From the NCBI RefSeq assembly GCF_039697315.1, contig NZ_CP155619.1:1054001-1118000 (forward strand): a DNA stretch of 64,000 nucleotides, given 5' to 3'. The stretch is from Pseudomonas abietaniphila (GTDB taxonomy: Bacteria; Pseudomonadota; Gammaproteobacteria; Pseudomonadales; Pseudomonadaceae). Shown one piece after another: positions 43,887-52,919 of the stretch (its first letter is position 1; every line of letters begins with the position of its first letter). Under the pieces are notes generated by a model that made no database searches, had not been told where the DNA came from, and saw only the letters and a program-made list of their open reading frames with translations. Position numbers and translations under genes: made by a program.

Positions 43887-45956
43887 CTACGGCTTGGCGT
43901 CTTTCACACCCGCCGTGTTATCCAGCAGGCTCTTGGTCGCGGTCTGCAGGAAGCTGTCCAGCTTCTTGCGCAACTCGGCCACGTCCGGCGCATCCGGCAT
44001 CACTTCGGCGTGAGGCTTGGTGCCCAGCTCATAGCTGTAGACCTTCGGCTCCATCTCTTTTGGCTCGATCAGAATGCGGTTGCCCGTGACCAGGGCTACG
44101 GTCTGCTCGCTGCCCGATGGCTTGATCACACCAAAGCCCAGATCGCCCGCCGGCAGGTTCAACAGGTCACGACCCCAGCACTGATGCACGGTGTCGCCGC
44201 CCAGACGGCCCATGATGGTCGGCACGATGTCGATCTGCGTACCGACAATGCTGCTGCGCTTGCCGAACTTGTCCTGCAAGCCTGGCGCGATCATCAGCAT
44301 CGGGACGTTGAAGCGACCCAGGTCCATCTCGGTGATCTGCTCGTTGTTACCGAAGCCATGGTCGCCCACGACCACGAACAGCGTGTCCTTGTAGTAAGGC
44401 TCTTTCTTGGCCTTCTCGAAGAACTGACCCAGCGCCCAGTCGGAGTAACGCATCGCTGTCAGGTGTTCATCCAGGGTGCCATGACCGGTCACGCGCTCCA
44501 CCGGCAGATTCGCAGGCAAGGCATACGGCGTGTGGTTGGACAGGGTTTGCAGCAAGGCATAGAACGGACGGCCCTTGGCTTCGCGGGCTTTCAGCTCCTG
44601 CGCGCCACGGTCGAACATGTCCTGGTCGGACACGCCCCACGTAGGATCGGAGAACACCGGGTTAACGAAATCGTTGCGGCCGATGAAGTTGGTCATGCCC
44701 TGGTTGCTGAAGAAACCGGACTGGTTGTCCCAGGCGAAGTCGCCGTTGTACACGTACACGTCATCGTACTTGCGCGCACTGAGCAACTGCGGCAGGCCCG
44801 ACAACTTGTGGCTGCCTTCCGGCGTCTGCATCAGGTATTCGAAGCCCGGCAGGTTCGGGAAGCAGGCCATGGTGGCGAACATGCCCTGGTGGGTGTGCGT
44901 GCCGTTGGAGAAGAAGTGATCGAACAGCAGACCTTCTTCGGACAGCTTGTCGAAGTACGGCGTGATGTTGGACTCATCGCCCAGCGCACCGACCGAGTGA
45001 CCAGCGAAGCTTTCCATCAGGATGACCACGACGTTCTTGATCGGCAGCGTGTTGCTGGCGGGCGGCGTGAACTCGCGACGCACTGCGGCGCTGTCGGGAT
45101 CGACCAGCTTGTCGTTGGCGGTCATGAGCATGTCACGCACGGTCTGCTGAGCCTGCGGCTGCGGCAGCGTGGCCTTCCAGATGTTGTCGCGATCCTCGGA
45201 CATCCGGCTTTTGGCGGCAGCGATCAAGGTCAGCGTACCGTTGAGGCCAAGGGTGTTGGCGAAGTTCGATTCGGTGGTGTAGGCATCGCCCCAACGCAGT
45301 GGCGGGCCTTGGCGCAACGTGCCGCGAGCAGCGATCACGGCGACCGCCAGACACAGGACAAAGACCACGACGCGGGTGTACCACGGCGCCACAACGCGAT
45401 TGCTCGAGCTGCCGATGTTGAAGCCGCCGCGCGGACGCGTCAGTCGATCAATGCCTTTGAACACCAGACTCAACAGCCAGGTCAGCAATGCCCAGGCCAG
45501 CAGATACCGGACCACCGGATAGCCGTACCAGATCATGCTCAAGACGGTTTTCGGATCTTCCTTCACGTACTGGAACACCAGACCGTTGAGGCGCTGGTGG
45601 AACTCACGGTAGAAGTCCATTTCCATCAGGCCGAAGAACGTCGTCAGGCTGGCGACCAGGGTCAGCCAGAAACGAAACAGTCCGCGTGCCGCCATCAATC
45701 GCGCGCTGAACAGGGCCAGTATCAGCGGAATGAGGATGTAGACCACCAGACGCAGGTCGAAACGCAGGCCATTGCCGAACGCTTCAATGAACGTCGAGGC
45801 CGGCGTGGCGCCGATGCCTTCCCGGTTGTAGACCAGCAGCGCGACGCGCAACAGGGTGTACAGAACCATCAACGCCAGGCCGCTCAACAGCGTGTAAGCC
45901 AGATGCGATTTGACGGTAGGTTGCGGCGCGCGCGCCAGGGCGTCCGTTTTGGCCAT
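43887..45956 (-). CDS. LTA synthase-family membrane sulfatase/phosphoglycerol transferase
   Basis: A 689-residue protein with about five N-terminal membrane helices (about 18-190) and a large periplasmic alkaline-phosphatase-fold domain. Catalytic features are VVVILMESFAGHSVGAL (Glu), SNGTHTHQGMFATMACFP (Thr nucleophile) and VVVGDHGFGNNE (Asp-His metal site). In Gram-negatives such enzymes move phosphoglycerol onto periplasmic glucans (OpgB-like) or phosphoethanolamine-type groups onto the envelope; the reaction here is open. It is alone, with a strong terminator. Confidence 0.88.
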   Translation of the reverse strand: MAKTDALARAPQPTVKSHLAYTLLSGLALMVLYTLLRVALLVYNREGIGATPASTFIEAFGNGLRFDLRLVVYILIPLILALFSARLMAARGLFRFWLTLVASLTTFFGLMEMDFYREFHQRLNGLVFQYVKEDPKTVLSMIWYGYPVVRYLLAWALLTWLLSLVFKGIDRLTRPRGGFNIGSSSNRVVAPWYTRVVVFVLCLAVAVIAARGTLRQGPPLRWGDAYTTESNFANTLGLNGTLTLIAAAKSRMSEDRDNIWKATLPQPQAQQTVRDMLMTANDKLVDPDSAAVRREFTPPASNTLPIKNVVVILMESFAGHSVGALGDESNITPYFDKLSEEGLLFDHFFSNGTHTHQGMFATMACFPNLPGFEYLMQTPEGSHKLSGLPQLLSARKYDDVYVYNGDFAWDNQSGFFSNQGMTNFIGRNDFVNPVFSDPTWGVSDQDMFDRGAQELKAREAKGRPFYALLQTLSNHTPYALPANLPVERVTGHGTLDEHLTAMRYSDWALGQFFEKAKKEPYYKDTLFVVVGDHGFGNNEQITEMDLGRFNVPMLMIAPGLQDKFGKRSSIVGTQIDIVPTIMGRLGGDTVHQCWGRDLLNLPAGDLGFGVIKPSGSEQTVALVTGNRILIEPKEMEPKVYSYELGTKPHAEVMPDAPDVAELRKKLDSFLQTATKSLLDNTAGVKDAKP

Positions 45957-46228
45957 GTGTCGTAGGATCCGTTGGATTCAGGTTTAAGTTCGAAAAGCCT
46001 GTGCGACCGGTGACATCGAAACGCCGGTGTGAGTCGCGGGGGGCAAATATTACGTGATCGCCCGACGTTTACCACCAATGCGCCACATTCTTCATGGGCG
46101 ATCGGGTGAAAACCAAGGGTCATGCTCAAGCAACGCTGTGAAACGGCGCGGATTTTCCCGACAAAGCGGTGAAAATTCCGTTGTTTTGGCGAGATTCAAA
46201 TATTTACTTACAAAACGGGTCCGTGGCG

Positions 46229-47437
46229 CTAGCTGAAGGACCGTGCATAGAGCTCCAGCGCGTACTCAATCGCTTGAAACACCTTGGGAGCGTCCGCCGC
46301 CAGGGCCGCATTATGTTCGAGAGACGCCTGCACCGCCGAAATCAGCCGTTTGATCCTGGGTTGAGGTTTCTGGATGTTGCATGCTGACGCCAGATCGAGA
46401 ATACCCAACCGCGAACCAAACAGACTTTTCGAACCCGCCAATCTCAGTGCCAGGCTGTCCTCTTCTATGTACGCGGTGGTATTTACAATGTCGTAAGCCG
46501 GCGCAAGTTGCGCATCAGCCCCCAACGGATCGCGATATAGAACCCCGAAATTCTTCAGGTGTGCATCACCGTTGCCGACCATGCAACTCAGCGCGACGAT
46601 GTCGAAGAACTGCTCGCGCGACGACGCCACATGTTGTGGCGCACAGAACAGACCGATGGCTCGGGAAATGTTTTCGTAGCTGGAATCGTACTTTTGCTCG
46701 GTACCCAGCCCCATCAGCACTGCCATGTCCTCGAAACCGATAGGTCGCTGATCCGGCTCCCGATCAAAACGACGCATGACGAATAACTGGCGGTTGTCGG
46801 ACAAATAAAACGCCGGCACAGGCATGCCCGCTCTGCGCGCAGCATCCATGCACACGTATTCGTTGATCGCGAGTCCGGGAAAGTCTGCCCTGCCGGACTT
46901 CACGATGAGCTCAGGCATCAACAAGGTCGCTTTGGGATCCGCGGGGCCATCGCCTTCCGGCACAAGCACCTTGGGCTGAACGCCAGAAATCCCGGTGCGC
47001 AGGATGTAGCTGTCAACCAGTTCGGCGAACAGGTCATGAGCACCGTCCCAACTGAGAATCTGCTTCAGACTCTTACCCGGTGCAACACGGCTGCCGCCCA
47101 GTAGCTGCTCGATGGCCGGAGCCTGAACAGCCAAGCGTCCTATGGGCGACCCGCTCCCCGTCAGTGCGATCAGCAACATGGGATTGATGGGGGTGGTTTT
47201 GGCCAGACGATTACGCAGTTGCTCCAGCACGTAGCCCTCAGGCAGGTTCATCTGAAACACAGGATGCAAGCTTCGCGACGTATAGGCTGCGTCGCGCACG
47301 GCCATGGTCAGGCTGACCTGCGACGTCGAAACTGCGTCGAGCCCGTAACGAAACAGGTAGTCGCCGGATTCAGTCAGTGACAACTCGCCACTCTGCCCTT
47401 GCGGCGTGAGGATACGTACCCGATCAAGTGGATTCAT
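46229..47437 (-). CDS. hipA: HipA-family kinase toxin
   Basis: A 402-residue HipA-type serine/threonine kinase. The N-terminal domain (about 1-100) has the HipA LTESGDYLFRYG and FQMNLPEGYVLEQLRNRL. ISGVQPKVLV and ELIVKSGRADFP hold the ATP-binding Lys; the catalytic loop is CMVGNGDAHLKNFGVLY and the metal Asp is in LAPAYDIVNT. E. coli HipA phosphorylates GltX and causes persistence. It overlaps the antitoxin gene by 4 bp. Slightly shorter than E. coli HipA (440). All kinase motifs look intact. Confidence 0.9.
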   Translation of the reverse strand: MNPLDRVRILTPQGQSGELSLTESGDYLFRYGLDAVSTSQVSLTMAVRDAAYTSRSLHPVFQMNLPEGYVLEQLRNRLAKTTPINPMLLIALTGSGSPIGRLAVQAPAIEQLLGGSRVAPGKSLKQILSWDGAHDLFAELVDSYILRTGISGVQPKVLVPEGDGPADPKATLLMPELIVKSGRADFPGLAINEYVCMDAARRAGMPVPAFYLSDNRQLFVMRRFDREPDQRPIGFEDMAVLMGLGTEQKYDSSYENISRAIGLFCAPQHVASSREQFFDIVALSCMVGNGDAHLKNFGVLYRDPLGADAQLAPAYDIVNTTAYIEEDSLALRLAGSKSLFGSRLGILDLASACNIQKPQPRIKRLISAVQASLEHNAALAADAPKVFQAIEYALELYARSFS

Positions 47438-47685
47438 CGGAAAACCTCACGCAACTCTTCGAACGACGGCCGTCGGGCGGGCACGACTTTGATTTCGCTA
47501 TCCAGAGCGGCCAGTGCCTTGGCGTAGAAATTCATGGAAACCGTCGGACTGCCCTTCTCGATTTCGGCCAGCTTCTGTCGGGTCATGCCGGATTGCGCCG
47601 CCAGCTCAATCAGCGTCAGCCCCCGATTCTTGCGCATCTGCGCAATTTGGGTACCCAAGCGTTCGATCAACAAGGTCGCGTCCAC
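47434..47685 (-). CDS. hipB: HipB-like antitoxin (HTH repressor)
   Basis: An 83-residue Cro/C1-type HTH protein: LGTQIAQMRKNRGLTLIELA, AAQSGMTRQKLAEIEKGSPT, and the C-terminal RRPSFEELREVFR. It is expected to hold HipA inactive and repress its own operon. The start is GTG 47685 (M in the protein); the in-frame codon before it leads to a stop, so no longer form is possible. The ribosome site is weak. Three GTATACGTAAC boxes lie 38-115 bp upstream. Confidence 0.87.
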   Translation of the reverse strand: MDATLLIERLGTQIAQMRKNRGLTLIELAAQSGMTRQKLAEIEKGSPTVSMNFYAKALAALDSEIKVVPARRPSFEELREVFR

Positions 47686-47722
47686 GTGTCATGCCTGCAT
47701 AACATCCCGAGATGAATGGAAT

Positions 47723-47800
47723 GTATACGTAACACACAGAAGGCACAACCAATTGCCACGTATACGTAACATCCAACCCTCAATGTTACGTATACGTTAC
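47723..47800. promoter_or_regulatory. Three operator boxes upstream of hipBA
   Basis: GTATACGTAAC at 47723-47733 and at 47760-47770, and GTTACGTATACGTTAC at 47785-47800, which is the same box inverted (GTTACGTATAC) merged with a second, one-mismatch copy. The core ACGTATACGT is a palindrome. They lie between hipB and speE and span the hipBA promoter, as expected for HipB autoregulation. Confidence 0.72.
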
Positions 47801-47811
47801 AAATCGACGAC

Positions 47812-48672
47812 TCAGTCGTTGCTCGGCTTGTTCAGGGCTTGCAGCACGTACTGCGGCAGCGCGAAGGCGCCGATGTGGATCTCAGGATTGTAATAACGCG
47901 TGACAATGCCGCTGCCTGCAAAACGCTGACGCAATGTGTCCACCGACAATTTGCGGTATTGGGTGTTGGTGGAGCCCCATGCAAAGGTCATTGCGCCGCC
48001 GATGTAGGTCGGCACTGCGGCTTGATAGAAGTGCCAGTCCGCAAACAGGCCGTTCATGCGGCCTGCGGTGGTCTGCACTTCGCTCATCTGCATGAAAGGC
48101 GTGCCGTTCTGAGTGACCAGAATACCGCCCTCGTTCAGGCAACGATGGCAAGCCTGATAGAAGTTTTCCGAGAACAGCACTTCGCCCGGACCAATCGGGT
48201 CGGTGGAGTCGGAGATGATGACGTCGAATTTTTCCTGGGTATTGGCAACGAAACGCATGCCGTCGTCGATCACCAGGTTCAGACGTGGATCCTCGAACGC
48301 GCCCTTGGAATGGTTCGGCAGGAACTCCTTGCACATTTCGACCACGGTGCCGTCGATCTCGACCATGGTGATGTGCTCGACGGTGGCATGTTTGGCCACT
48401 TCACGCAGCATGCCGCCGTCGCCACCGCCAATGATCAGCACACGCTTGGCAAGGCCGTGCGCGAGAATCGGCACATGGGTAAGCATCTCGTGGTAAATGA
48501 ACTCGTCGGCTTCGGTGGTCTGGATCACGCCGTCCAGCGCCATCACGCGGCCCATGCGCGGGTTCTGGAAGATCACCAGGTGCTGATGCTCAGTGCGCAC
48601 TTCGTGAAGCATTTTTTCCATGCGGAAGCGTTGGCCGTAGCCTTCATACAACGTTTCTTGATAGTCGCTCAT
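47812..48672 (-). CDS. speE: Spermidine synthase
   Basis: A 286-residue polyamine aminopropyltransferase that makes spermidine from putrescine and decarboxylated [23 protein letters not shown], the SAM-site [18 protein letters not shown] (about 80-97) and the catalytic [17 protein letters not shown] (Asp at about 157) are all standard. ATG 48672 gives a protein of the usual length (E. coli about 288). The speD gene is not adjacent. Confidence 0.93.
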   Translation of the reverse strand: MSDYQETLYEGYGQRFRMEKMLHEVRTEHQHLVIFQNPRMGRVMALDGVIQTTEADEFIYHEMLTHVPILAHGLAKRVLIIGGGDGGMLREVAKHATVEHITMVEIDGTVVEMCKEFLPNHSKGAFEDPRLNLVIDDGMRFVANTQEKFDVIISDSTDPIGPGEVLFSENFYQACHRCLNEGGILVTQNGTPFMQMSEVQTTAGRMNGLFADWHFYQAAVPTYIGGAMTFAWGSTNTQYRKLSVDTLRQRFAGSGIVTRYYNPEIHIGAFALPQYVLQALNKPSND

Positions 48673-48778
48673 GGATGGAGTCCCCGATAAATACTGATGG
48701 CAGGACGGCGGGCCGCCCACAAGAAAGGCGCGCATTCTACGTCGCCGGGCATGACAGGTCGAATCTTGCGGCCGCACC

Positions 48779-48818
48779 ATGAAAAACGCCTGATTGCAGG
48801 CATGCAATCAGGCGTTGG
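48779..48818 (-). terminator. Terminator after the PLDc_N-like small gene
   Basis: AACGCCTGATTGC-ATGCCT-GCAATCAGGCGTTTTTC on the minus strand, 40 bp after the stop of the gene at 48860-49051. A 13-bp perfect stem. Confidence 0.88.
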
Positions 48819-48837
48819 TGTTCTAAGCCCTATTCGA

Positions 48838-48873
48838 CAGTCTAGATGCGGACGGCAGTCTAGATGCGGACGT
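48838..48873. repeat. 18-bp tandem duplication at a stop codon
   Basis: CAGTCTAGATGCGGACG at 48838 and again at 48856, back to back. The second copy contains the stop codon of the small membrane-protein gene; the first would be an untranslated duplicate. Confidence 0.7.
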
Positions 48874-49051
48874 TGCCTCGGGGGCCCGCGATGGCCCAGA
48901 TGATCAGACCGAGAACCGGTAGCAGCACGATCAGCAATACCCAGAGGATCTTCATCCCGGTTTCCGCACCGCTCTTCAACACGTTGATAATGGCCCAGAT
49001 ATCGAGGGCCAGAATGATCAGTCCAATCAGACCATTAAAGGTGGAACCCAT
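48860..49051 (-). CDS. PLDc_N-type two-helix membrane protein
   Basis: A 63-residue protein with two helices: LIGLIILALDIWAIINVLKS, then KILWVLLIVLLPVLGLIIWA, and the tail GPRGNVRI. This is the phospholipase-D-nuclease N-terminal (PLDc_N) domain pattern as a stand-alone small membrane protein, common in pseudomonads. AAGGAG precedes the ATG. It has its own terminator. Function unknown, often linked to envelope stress. Confidence 0.8.
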   Translation of the reverse strand: MGSTFNGLIGLIILALDIWAIINVLKSGAETGMKILWVLLIVLLPVLGLIIWAIAGPRGNVRI

Positions 49052-49150
49052 GGTGTCGCTCCTTATTGAAGGCTTGCCCAGTTAGGAGTGGTGGCGCTCA
49101 TCAAGGGTTCCGTTGGTCGGCAGGATATTTCGCTGGCAGCGAGGCCGCTT

Positions 49151-49675
49151 TCAACCCTGCGCCTTAAGGGCCTCCAGCGCAGGCTCGATCAGGATGCCCA
49201 GTTCGACGCCCAGCGCCATCACCCGCGCCTGATCGCAGCCATACACCAGGACGGTCTGTAGCTCATCATCCAGCGGCTCGCTAAGATTCATCAGCACATA
49301 CCCGCCCATTTCCTTGTTCATACTGCCCAGTTGAATCTGGATTCTGTTCAACGCCGTCAGCGGTTCGGTTTTCGCCAGTTGCTTTGGCTTGATGTTGAAG
49401 GCCACATTCGGGCCGAAGGACGCCGTGATCTCCGCGAACAGGTCCATGTAAGTATCGGCTTGGAACATCACGGTTTCCGGCAAGCTGCCCACGACGATCC
49501 ACTCGCCCAGCGGGATGGGAAAAGTGTCGTCGTAGTTGATGTCGGGATTGGCGGCCAGAAACGCGTCCGGGTCGGCGTAAGCCTGGGCGGCTTCGTCGGC
49601 AATCTTCACGATTTCCTCGTCGCTCATGCAGCCGGAGCTGATCTTGCTGATGAATTCGATGAGTGCGGCTTTCAT
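49151..49675 (-). CDS. Hypothetical protein (174 aa)
   Basis: A 174-residue acidic alpha/beta protein from ATG 49675 (MKAALIEFISKISSGCMSDE). Features are IVKIADEAAQAYADPDAF, the loop INYDDTFPIPLGEWIVVGSL and TVLVYGCDQARVMALG near the end. No signal peptide or membrane helix. The pattern is conserved-looking, but I do not recognise the family. An in-frame ATG 21 bases earlier is possible. It lies before the ankyrin gene's end on the same strand, 85 bp away. Confidence 0.7.
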   Translation of the reverse strand: MKAALIEFISKISSGCMSDEEIVKIADEAAQAYADPDAFLAANPDINYDDTFPIPLGEWIVVGSLPETVMFQADTYMDLFAEITASFGPNVAFNIKPKQLAKTEPLTALNRIQIQLGSMNKEMGGYVLMNLSEPLDDELQTVLVYGCDQARVMALGVELGILIEPALEALKAQG

Positions 49676-49760
49676 GGCGATGTGATCCGGAGGCAAAAAA
49701 ACAGGCGCGAAGGATAGCCGGAAATCCCTCGCGCCTCTATCGCTTCGCCACGCTCGGGCG

Positions 49761-50297
49761 TTAAACGCCCAGTCGCGTCAGTTGCTCCGCTGTGTCGGTA
49801 GCGCCCATGGTCTGAGCGGCCATCAGCGGCGTGACGCCCTTGGCGTCCTGAATATGCGGGTTCGCGCCTTTGCTGATCAGGTACTCGACAATGGCGGTGC
49901 GGTTGAACATCGCGGCCATCATCAACGCGGTACGACCATCGGCCGACGCCCCTTCGACCTCTGCGCCGCCCTCTACCAGAATGCGCACAACGTCCAGATC
50001 ACCTTTGAACGCCGCGCCGGCGATCGGGCTCTGACCGTTGTCGTTACGAATTTCAGGGTCGGCGCCATGCTTGAGCAGCACGCGGACGGCGTCCTGGTGG
50101 CCGTGATAGCTGGCCAGCATCAGCAAGGTGTCGCCCTTGTGATTGCGCAGGTTGGGTGTCAGCCCGTTCTCAAGCAAGCGGTCCAGCATCGTGGCATCAC
50201 CGGCGCGCGCACGGTCGAACACCTGCTCGGCGAACTCCAGCGCTTCTTCGTCCGACATGCGGGTGGCGGAACCCGGGGTATTCGGGGCATCAGACAT
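49761..50297 (-). CDS. Ankyrin-repeat protein
   Basis: A 178-residue protein with about five ankyrin repeats: AGDATMLDRLLENGLTPN, KGDTLLMLASYHGHQDAV, NGQSPIAGAAFKGDLDVV, DGRTALMMAAMFNRTAIV and KGVTPLMAAQTMG. There is no signal peptide, so it is cytoplasmic. In some pseudomonads a small ankyrin gene sits with a catalase; here no catalase is near. CAGGAG lies before ATG 50297. It probably binds another protein. Confidence 0.88.
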   Translation of the reverse strand: MSDAPNTPGSATRMSDEEALEFAEQVFDRARAGDATMLDRLLENGLTPNLRNHKGDTLLMLASYHGHQDAVRVLLKHGADPEIRNDNGQSPIAGAAFKGDLDVVRILVEGGAEVEGASADGRTALMMAAMFNRTAIVEYLISKGANPHIQDAKGVTPLMAAQTMGATDTAEQLTRLGV

Positions 50298-50760
50298 TCC
50301 ATTACTCCTGTAGCGCCACGGCGTGGCACGCATGATCAATCGTTCGGTTGCAGCGTTCTCTGTCAGAAAATCTCAGAGACACACGGATGTGGTCAAGTTC
50401 CCGCTGATGCCGCCCACCATGCCAGTTTCGTCGCGCACACGGCCACGAAACCTTTTCGATCATGCTCATAGAGAATGCCGTCTATCGACATCGAGAAAAA
50501 TCGCTGACACAACACGAAATGATTCCCAGATAACGCTGTCTGAGATTTTGACAGCGCTTCATTCTCTCCCCTTCTCAGTTCCCCTTCTCCGGCAAAATGC
50601 AGGATGCCCGATGGCCATTCATGCAAAATGCACGAAAACCAAAAATAAATAAAAATATAAGTCTTTGATTTATAACGATTTTATCGAAGCGCACATACTG
50701 GCACAGTCACTGCACTAGTCCTACCAAGCTTGTTATCACTGAGCAATGGAGCCGCTAGAC
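50298..50760. promoter_or_regulatory. Divergent region with two related dyads
   Basis: 463 bp between the ankyrin gene and the DUF3509 gene. Two dyads share a core: TCTCTG-TCAGAAAATCT-CAGAGA at about 50357-50379 and, on the other strand, CGCTGTC-AAAATCTCA-GACAGCG at 50534-50556. The right end (50635-50690) is very A/T-rich, as expected before a strong promoter of DUF3509. No gene is seen. Confidence 0.4.
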
Positions 50761-51039
50761 ATGACTTTCATCCAAGAAAAATTCGCATCCGTATTTTCCG
50801 ATTTCGAAGTCAACACCCAGCCGCGTCCGGATGGTGGTGTACTGCTTTCCCTGCGCAACAGTGAAGGCAAACAGATTCGTCGTTCGGTGTCCTACGCCCA
50901 ACTGCACACTCCCGTGCAGCTGGAATGGGTGATCAGCGCCATCCGCCGTGACCTTGCGGCCCAGGCCAGCGAACTCCCGGCTATCTCGATGTTGCAGAGT
51001 CAACACCGCTTCGACCTGCCGACGTATCACACCCGCTAA
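50761..51039 (+). CDS. DUF3509 family protein
   Basis: A 92-residue protein. MTFIQEKFASVFSDFEVNTQ, RPDGGVLLSLRNSEGKQIRR and the late QLEWVISAIRRDLAAQ match the pseudomonad-restricted DUF3509 family as I recall it. Cytoplasmic, no catalytic motif. ATG 50761 has GGAG nine bases upstream; the ATG at 50746 has none. A perfect terminator follows. Function unknown. Confidence 0.78.
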   Translation: MTFIQEKFASVFSDFEVNTQPRPDGGVLLSLRNSEGKQIRRSVSYAQLHTPVQLEWVISAIRRDLAAQASELPAISMLQSQHRFDLPTYHTR

Positions 51040-51123
51040 GGGCGTTCTGCGACCGCGGGTAACCCAATAGGCCGACCCGCCGTCGATTGATCCGCTGCAT
51101 CCTTTGAAGCATCCCTTTTAGTA

Positions 51124-51154
51124 CCGCGATCGCCTTGGCAATCGCGGTTTTTTT
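51124..51154 (+). terminator. Terminator after the DUF3509 gene
   Basis: CCGCGATCGCC-TT-GGCAATCGCGG then seven T. Confidence 0.9.
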
Positions 51155-51187
51155 GTGCGGGCACTCATGGAACGACGGTTGTCGTGC

Positions 51188-51904
51188 CTACTGAATGATT
51201 CCGCGACACAGCGCCTCGCCTACCGCCTGAGCCCGATTGGTGACACCCAGCTTGGCGTAGATGCTCTTGAAGTGATGCTTGACCGTCGCCTCCGAGACTT
51301 CCTTGATCAGCCCGATCTCCCAGGCGGTCTTGCCCTCCCGCGCCCATTTCAGAATTTCCAGCTCCTTGGGTGTCAGGGCGCGGGTCTGCAGTTGCTGACC
51401 TTTGCCCGCCACATGCAGCATGGGCACGAGACTGGTCAGCAGATACCGGTCATTGTGTGTCAACGGGCGCGTCATTGCGTTGAGCGAGCAGATAGTGACC
51501 ACACCTTGATTGGCGCGATTCTGGCTGCTGTAGCCGTATGAAAACGCTGGCAACAGCTGGCAGTCTTCTACTGCGGCCATGTAGGCAGATGACGGCGGGT
51601 AAGTCTGGAATGCCTCCTCCCAATCCAGAAAGCCCATGGTGCGACGAAAGCAACGGATGACCGGGTCCTCGATCATCAGTCGTCCCTGGCAGTACAGATC
51701 CTTCCAATAGCCGTCGACATTGGACGTGATACAGCTGAGCAGGGAACCGTTGCGGTATTGATAGAGCATCGCTCGCTCACAGCGACACTCCTCCCGCAGC
51801 CAGTCGAGCGCATTGGCAATCGCGGCGTCACCGTCCTGCTCGGTAATGCTGCTGACCATCTGCTGTATCAACGGACTCAGCGTCCCTGTTTGCACGTTTT
51901 TCAT
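51188..51904 (-). CDS. LuxR-family quorum-sensing-type regulator (solo)
   Basis: A 238-residue regulator. The N-terminal autoinducer-binding domain keeps all key positions of TraR/LuxR: W67, Y71, D80-P81 and W95 (the TraR W57, Y61, D70, P71, W85 pattern with exact spacing), plus the glycine after LLPAFSYG. The C-terminal HTH is LTPKELEILKWAREGKTAWE and TVKHHFKSIYAKLGVTNRAQ. No luxI-type synthase is in the window. GGAGGGG precedes ATG 51904. A dyad resembling a lux box lies 126 bp upstream. Likely ligand: an acyl-homoserine lactone; not proven. Confidence 0.85.
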   Translation of the reverse strand: MKNVQTGTLSPLIQQMVSSITEQDGDAAIANALDWLREECRCERAMLYQYRNGSLLSCITSNVDGYWKDLYCQGRLMIEDPVIRCFRRTMGFLDWEEAFQTYPPSSAYMAAVEDCQLLPAFSYGYSSQNRANQGVVTICSLNAMTRPLTHNDRYLLTSLVPMLHVAGKGQQLQTRALTPKELEILKWAREGKTAWEIGLIKEVSEATVKHHFKSIYAKLGVTNRAQAVGEALCRGIIQ

Positions 51905-52029
51905 CTTCCCCTCCGTTTAAAAAACGTCATGTGTCGTCCCTGAAGGCTCTTTAGAGTTTTAAGTTGATTGCAGCCGCTAAGGACACCTCGCACACCGCTG
52001 GAAGCCGCGAACAGGAGGCGCCAAAACGG

Positions 52030-52046
52030 CTGTCAGGTTCCGACAG
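52030..52046. promoter_or_regulatory. lux-box-like dyad upstream of the luxR gene
   Basis: CTGTC-AGGTTCC-GACAG with an outer ACCTG on the minus strand. It differs from the standard CTG-N10-CAG by one extra base in the spacer, so it is only lux-box-like. Confidence 0.35.
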
Positions 52047-52173
52047 GTGAAGGGTTACACAGTCCGGGAGGGTTAAACATAAAGGCGAAAACAAACAGGC
52101 ATGCCTGACTCGGAAACAGGCCGCTTCCCACAAAACAACCAAAACGTGCTTACATTTTTGACGATTTACCAAC

Positions 52174-52206
52174 AAAACGGCCGATATCAGAGACATCGGC
52201 CGTGGG
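52174..52206 (-). terminator. Terminator after mtnC
   Basis: ACGGCCGAT-GTCTCTGAT-ATCGGCCGTTTTG on the minus strand, 23 bp after the mtnC stop. Confidence 0.85.
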
Positions 52207-52228
52207 TTCAATCCGACACAGCGAGGGT

Positions 52229-52912
52229 TCAGAACGTCGCGGGATCAATCTCGGCGAAACTGACGACATTCGTGTGGCCGGCCAGTTCTGTGCCGGTGCG
52301 CACCAGTCCGCAAGTCGCCATGGACGCCTGCCGGGCTGCGTCCAGCTCTTCGACGATGTCGGAGAGGAACAGGATGTCCTGCGCCGGATGCCCAATGGCT
52401 GCGGCGATCGTGCGGTAGGACTGGACCTCACGCTTGGGACCGGACGTCGTATCGAAGTAACCGCTGAACAGACCGGACAGATCGCCTGCCTCGGACCGTC
52501 CGAAGATCAACTTCTGCGCCTGAATCGATCCCGACGAATACACATACAGCGCGTAGCCTTCGCGATGCCAGCGCTGCAGCGCCTCGACCGCATCCGGATA
52601 CACGTGACCCTTGAGCTGCCCCGCCAGATAGCCCTGTTGCCAGACCATGCCTTGCAACGCCTTGAGGGGCGTGGCTTTGCGATCCTCGGCGATCCAGCCC
52701 AGCAGGATCTTGATCACGCGCTCGACATCGGCCTGAGGCTCGGCGCTGTCGTTGCGCACCGCCTGAAGTTGCGCGGCCACCTCGGCCTCGGTCGCGTGCT
52801 GACGCACGTAGTCCGGCAGGTGCGCGGCGGCATAAGGAAACAGCACGTCGAAGACGAAACTCACCGCACTGGTGGTGCCTTCGATGTCGGTCAGAATTGC
52901 TTTGATTGCCAT
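52229..52912 (-). CDS. mtnC: Acireductone synthase (enolase-phosphatase)
   Basis: A 227-residue HAD-family enzyme of methionine salvage that enolises and dephosphorylates 2,3-diketo-5-methylthiopentyl-1-phosphate. Motif I is [14 protein letters not shown] (Asp at 9), motif [15 protein letters not shown], and motif [14 protein letters not shown]. It follows mtnD by 7 bp. The family length (about 225-230) fits. Start at ATG 52912. Confidence 0.93.
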   Translation of the reverse strand: MAIKAILTDIEGTTSAVSFVFDVLFPYAAAHLPDYVRQHATEAEVAAQLQAVRNDSAEPQADVERVIKILLGWIAEDRKATPLKALQGMVWQQGYLAGQLKGHVYPDAVEALQRWHREGYALYVYSSGSIQAQKLIFGRSEAGDLSGLFSGYFDTTSGPKREVQSYRTIAAAIGHPAQDILFLSDIVEELDAARQASMATCGLVRTGTELAGHTNVVSFAEIDPATF

Positions 52913-52919
52913 GGGTTTC

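Noticed and set aside
43743..45965. 740-codon plus-strand frame
   Set aside because: Antisense of the LTA-synthase-like gene; its composition (Gln/His/Arg-rich) is that of a GC-rich shadow frame.
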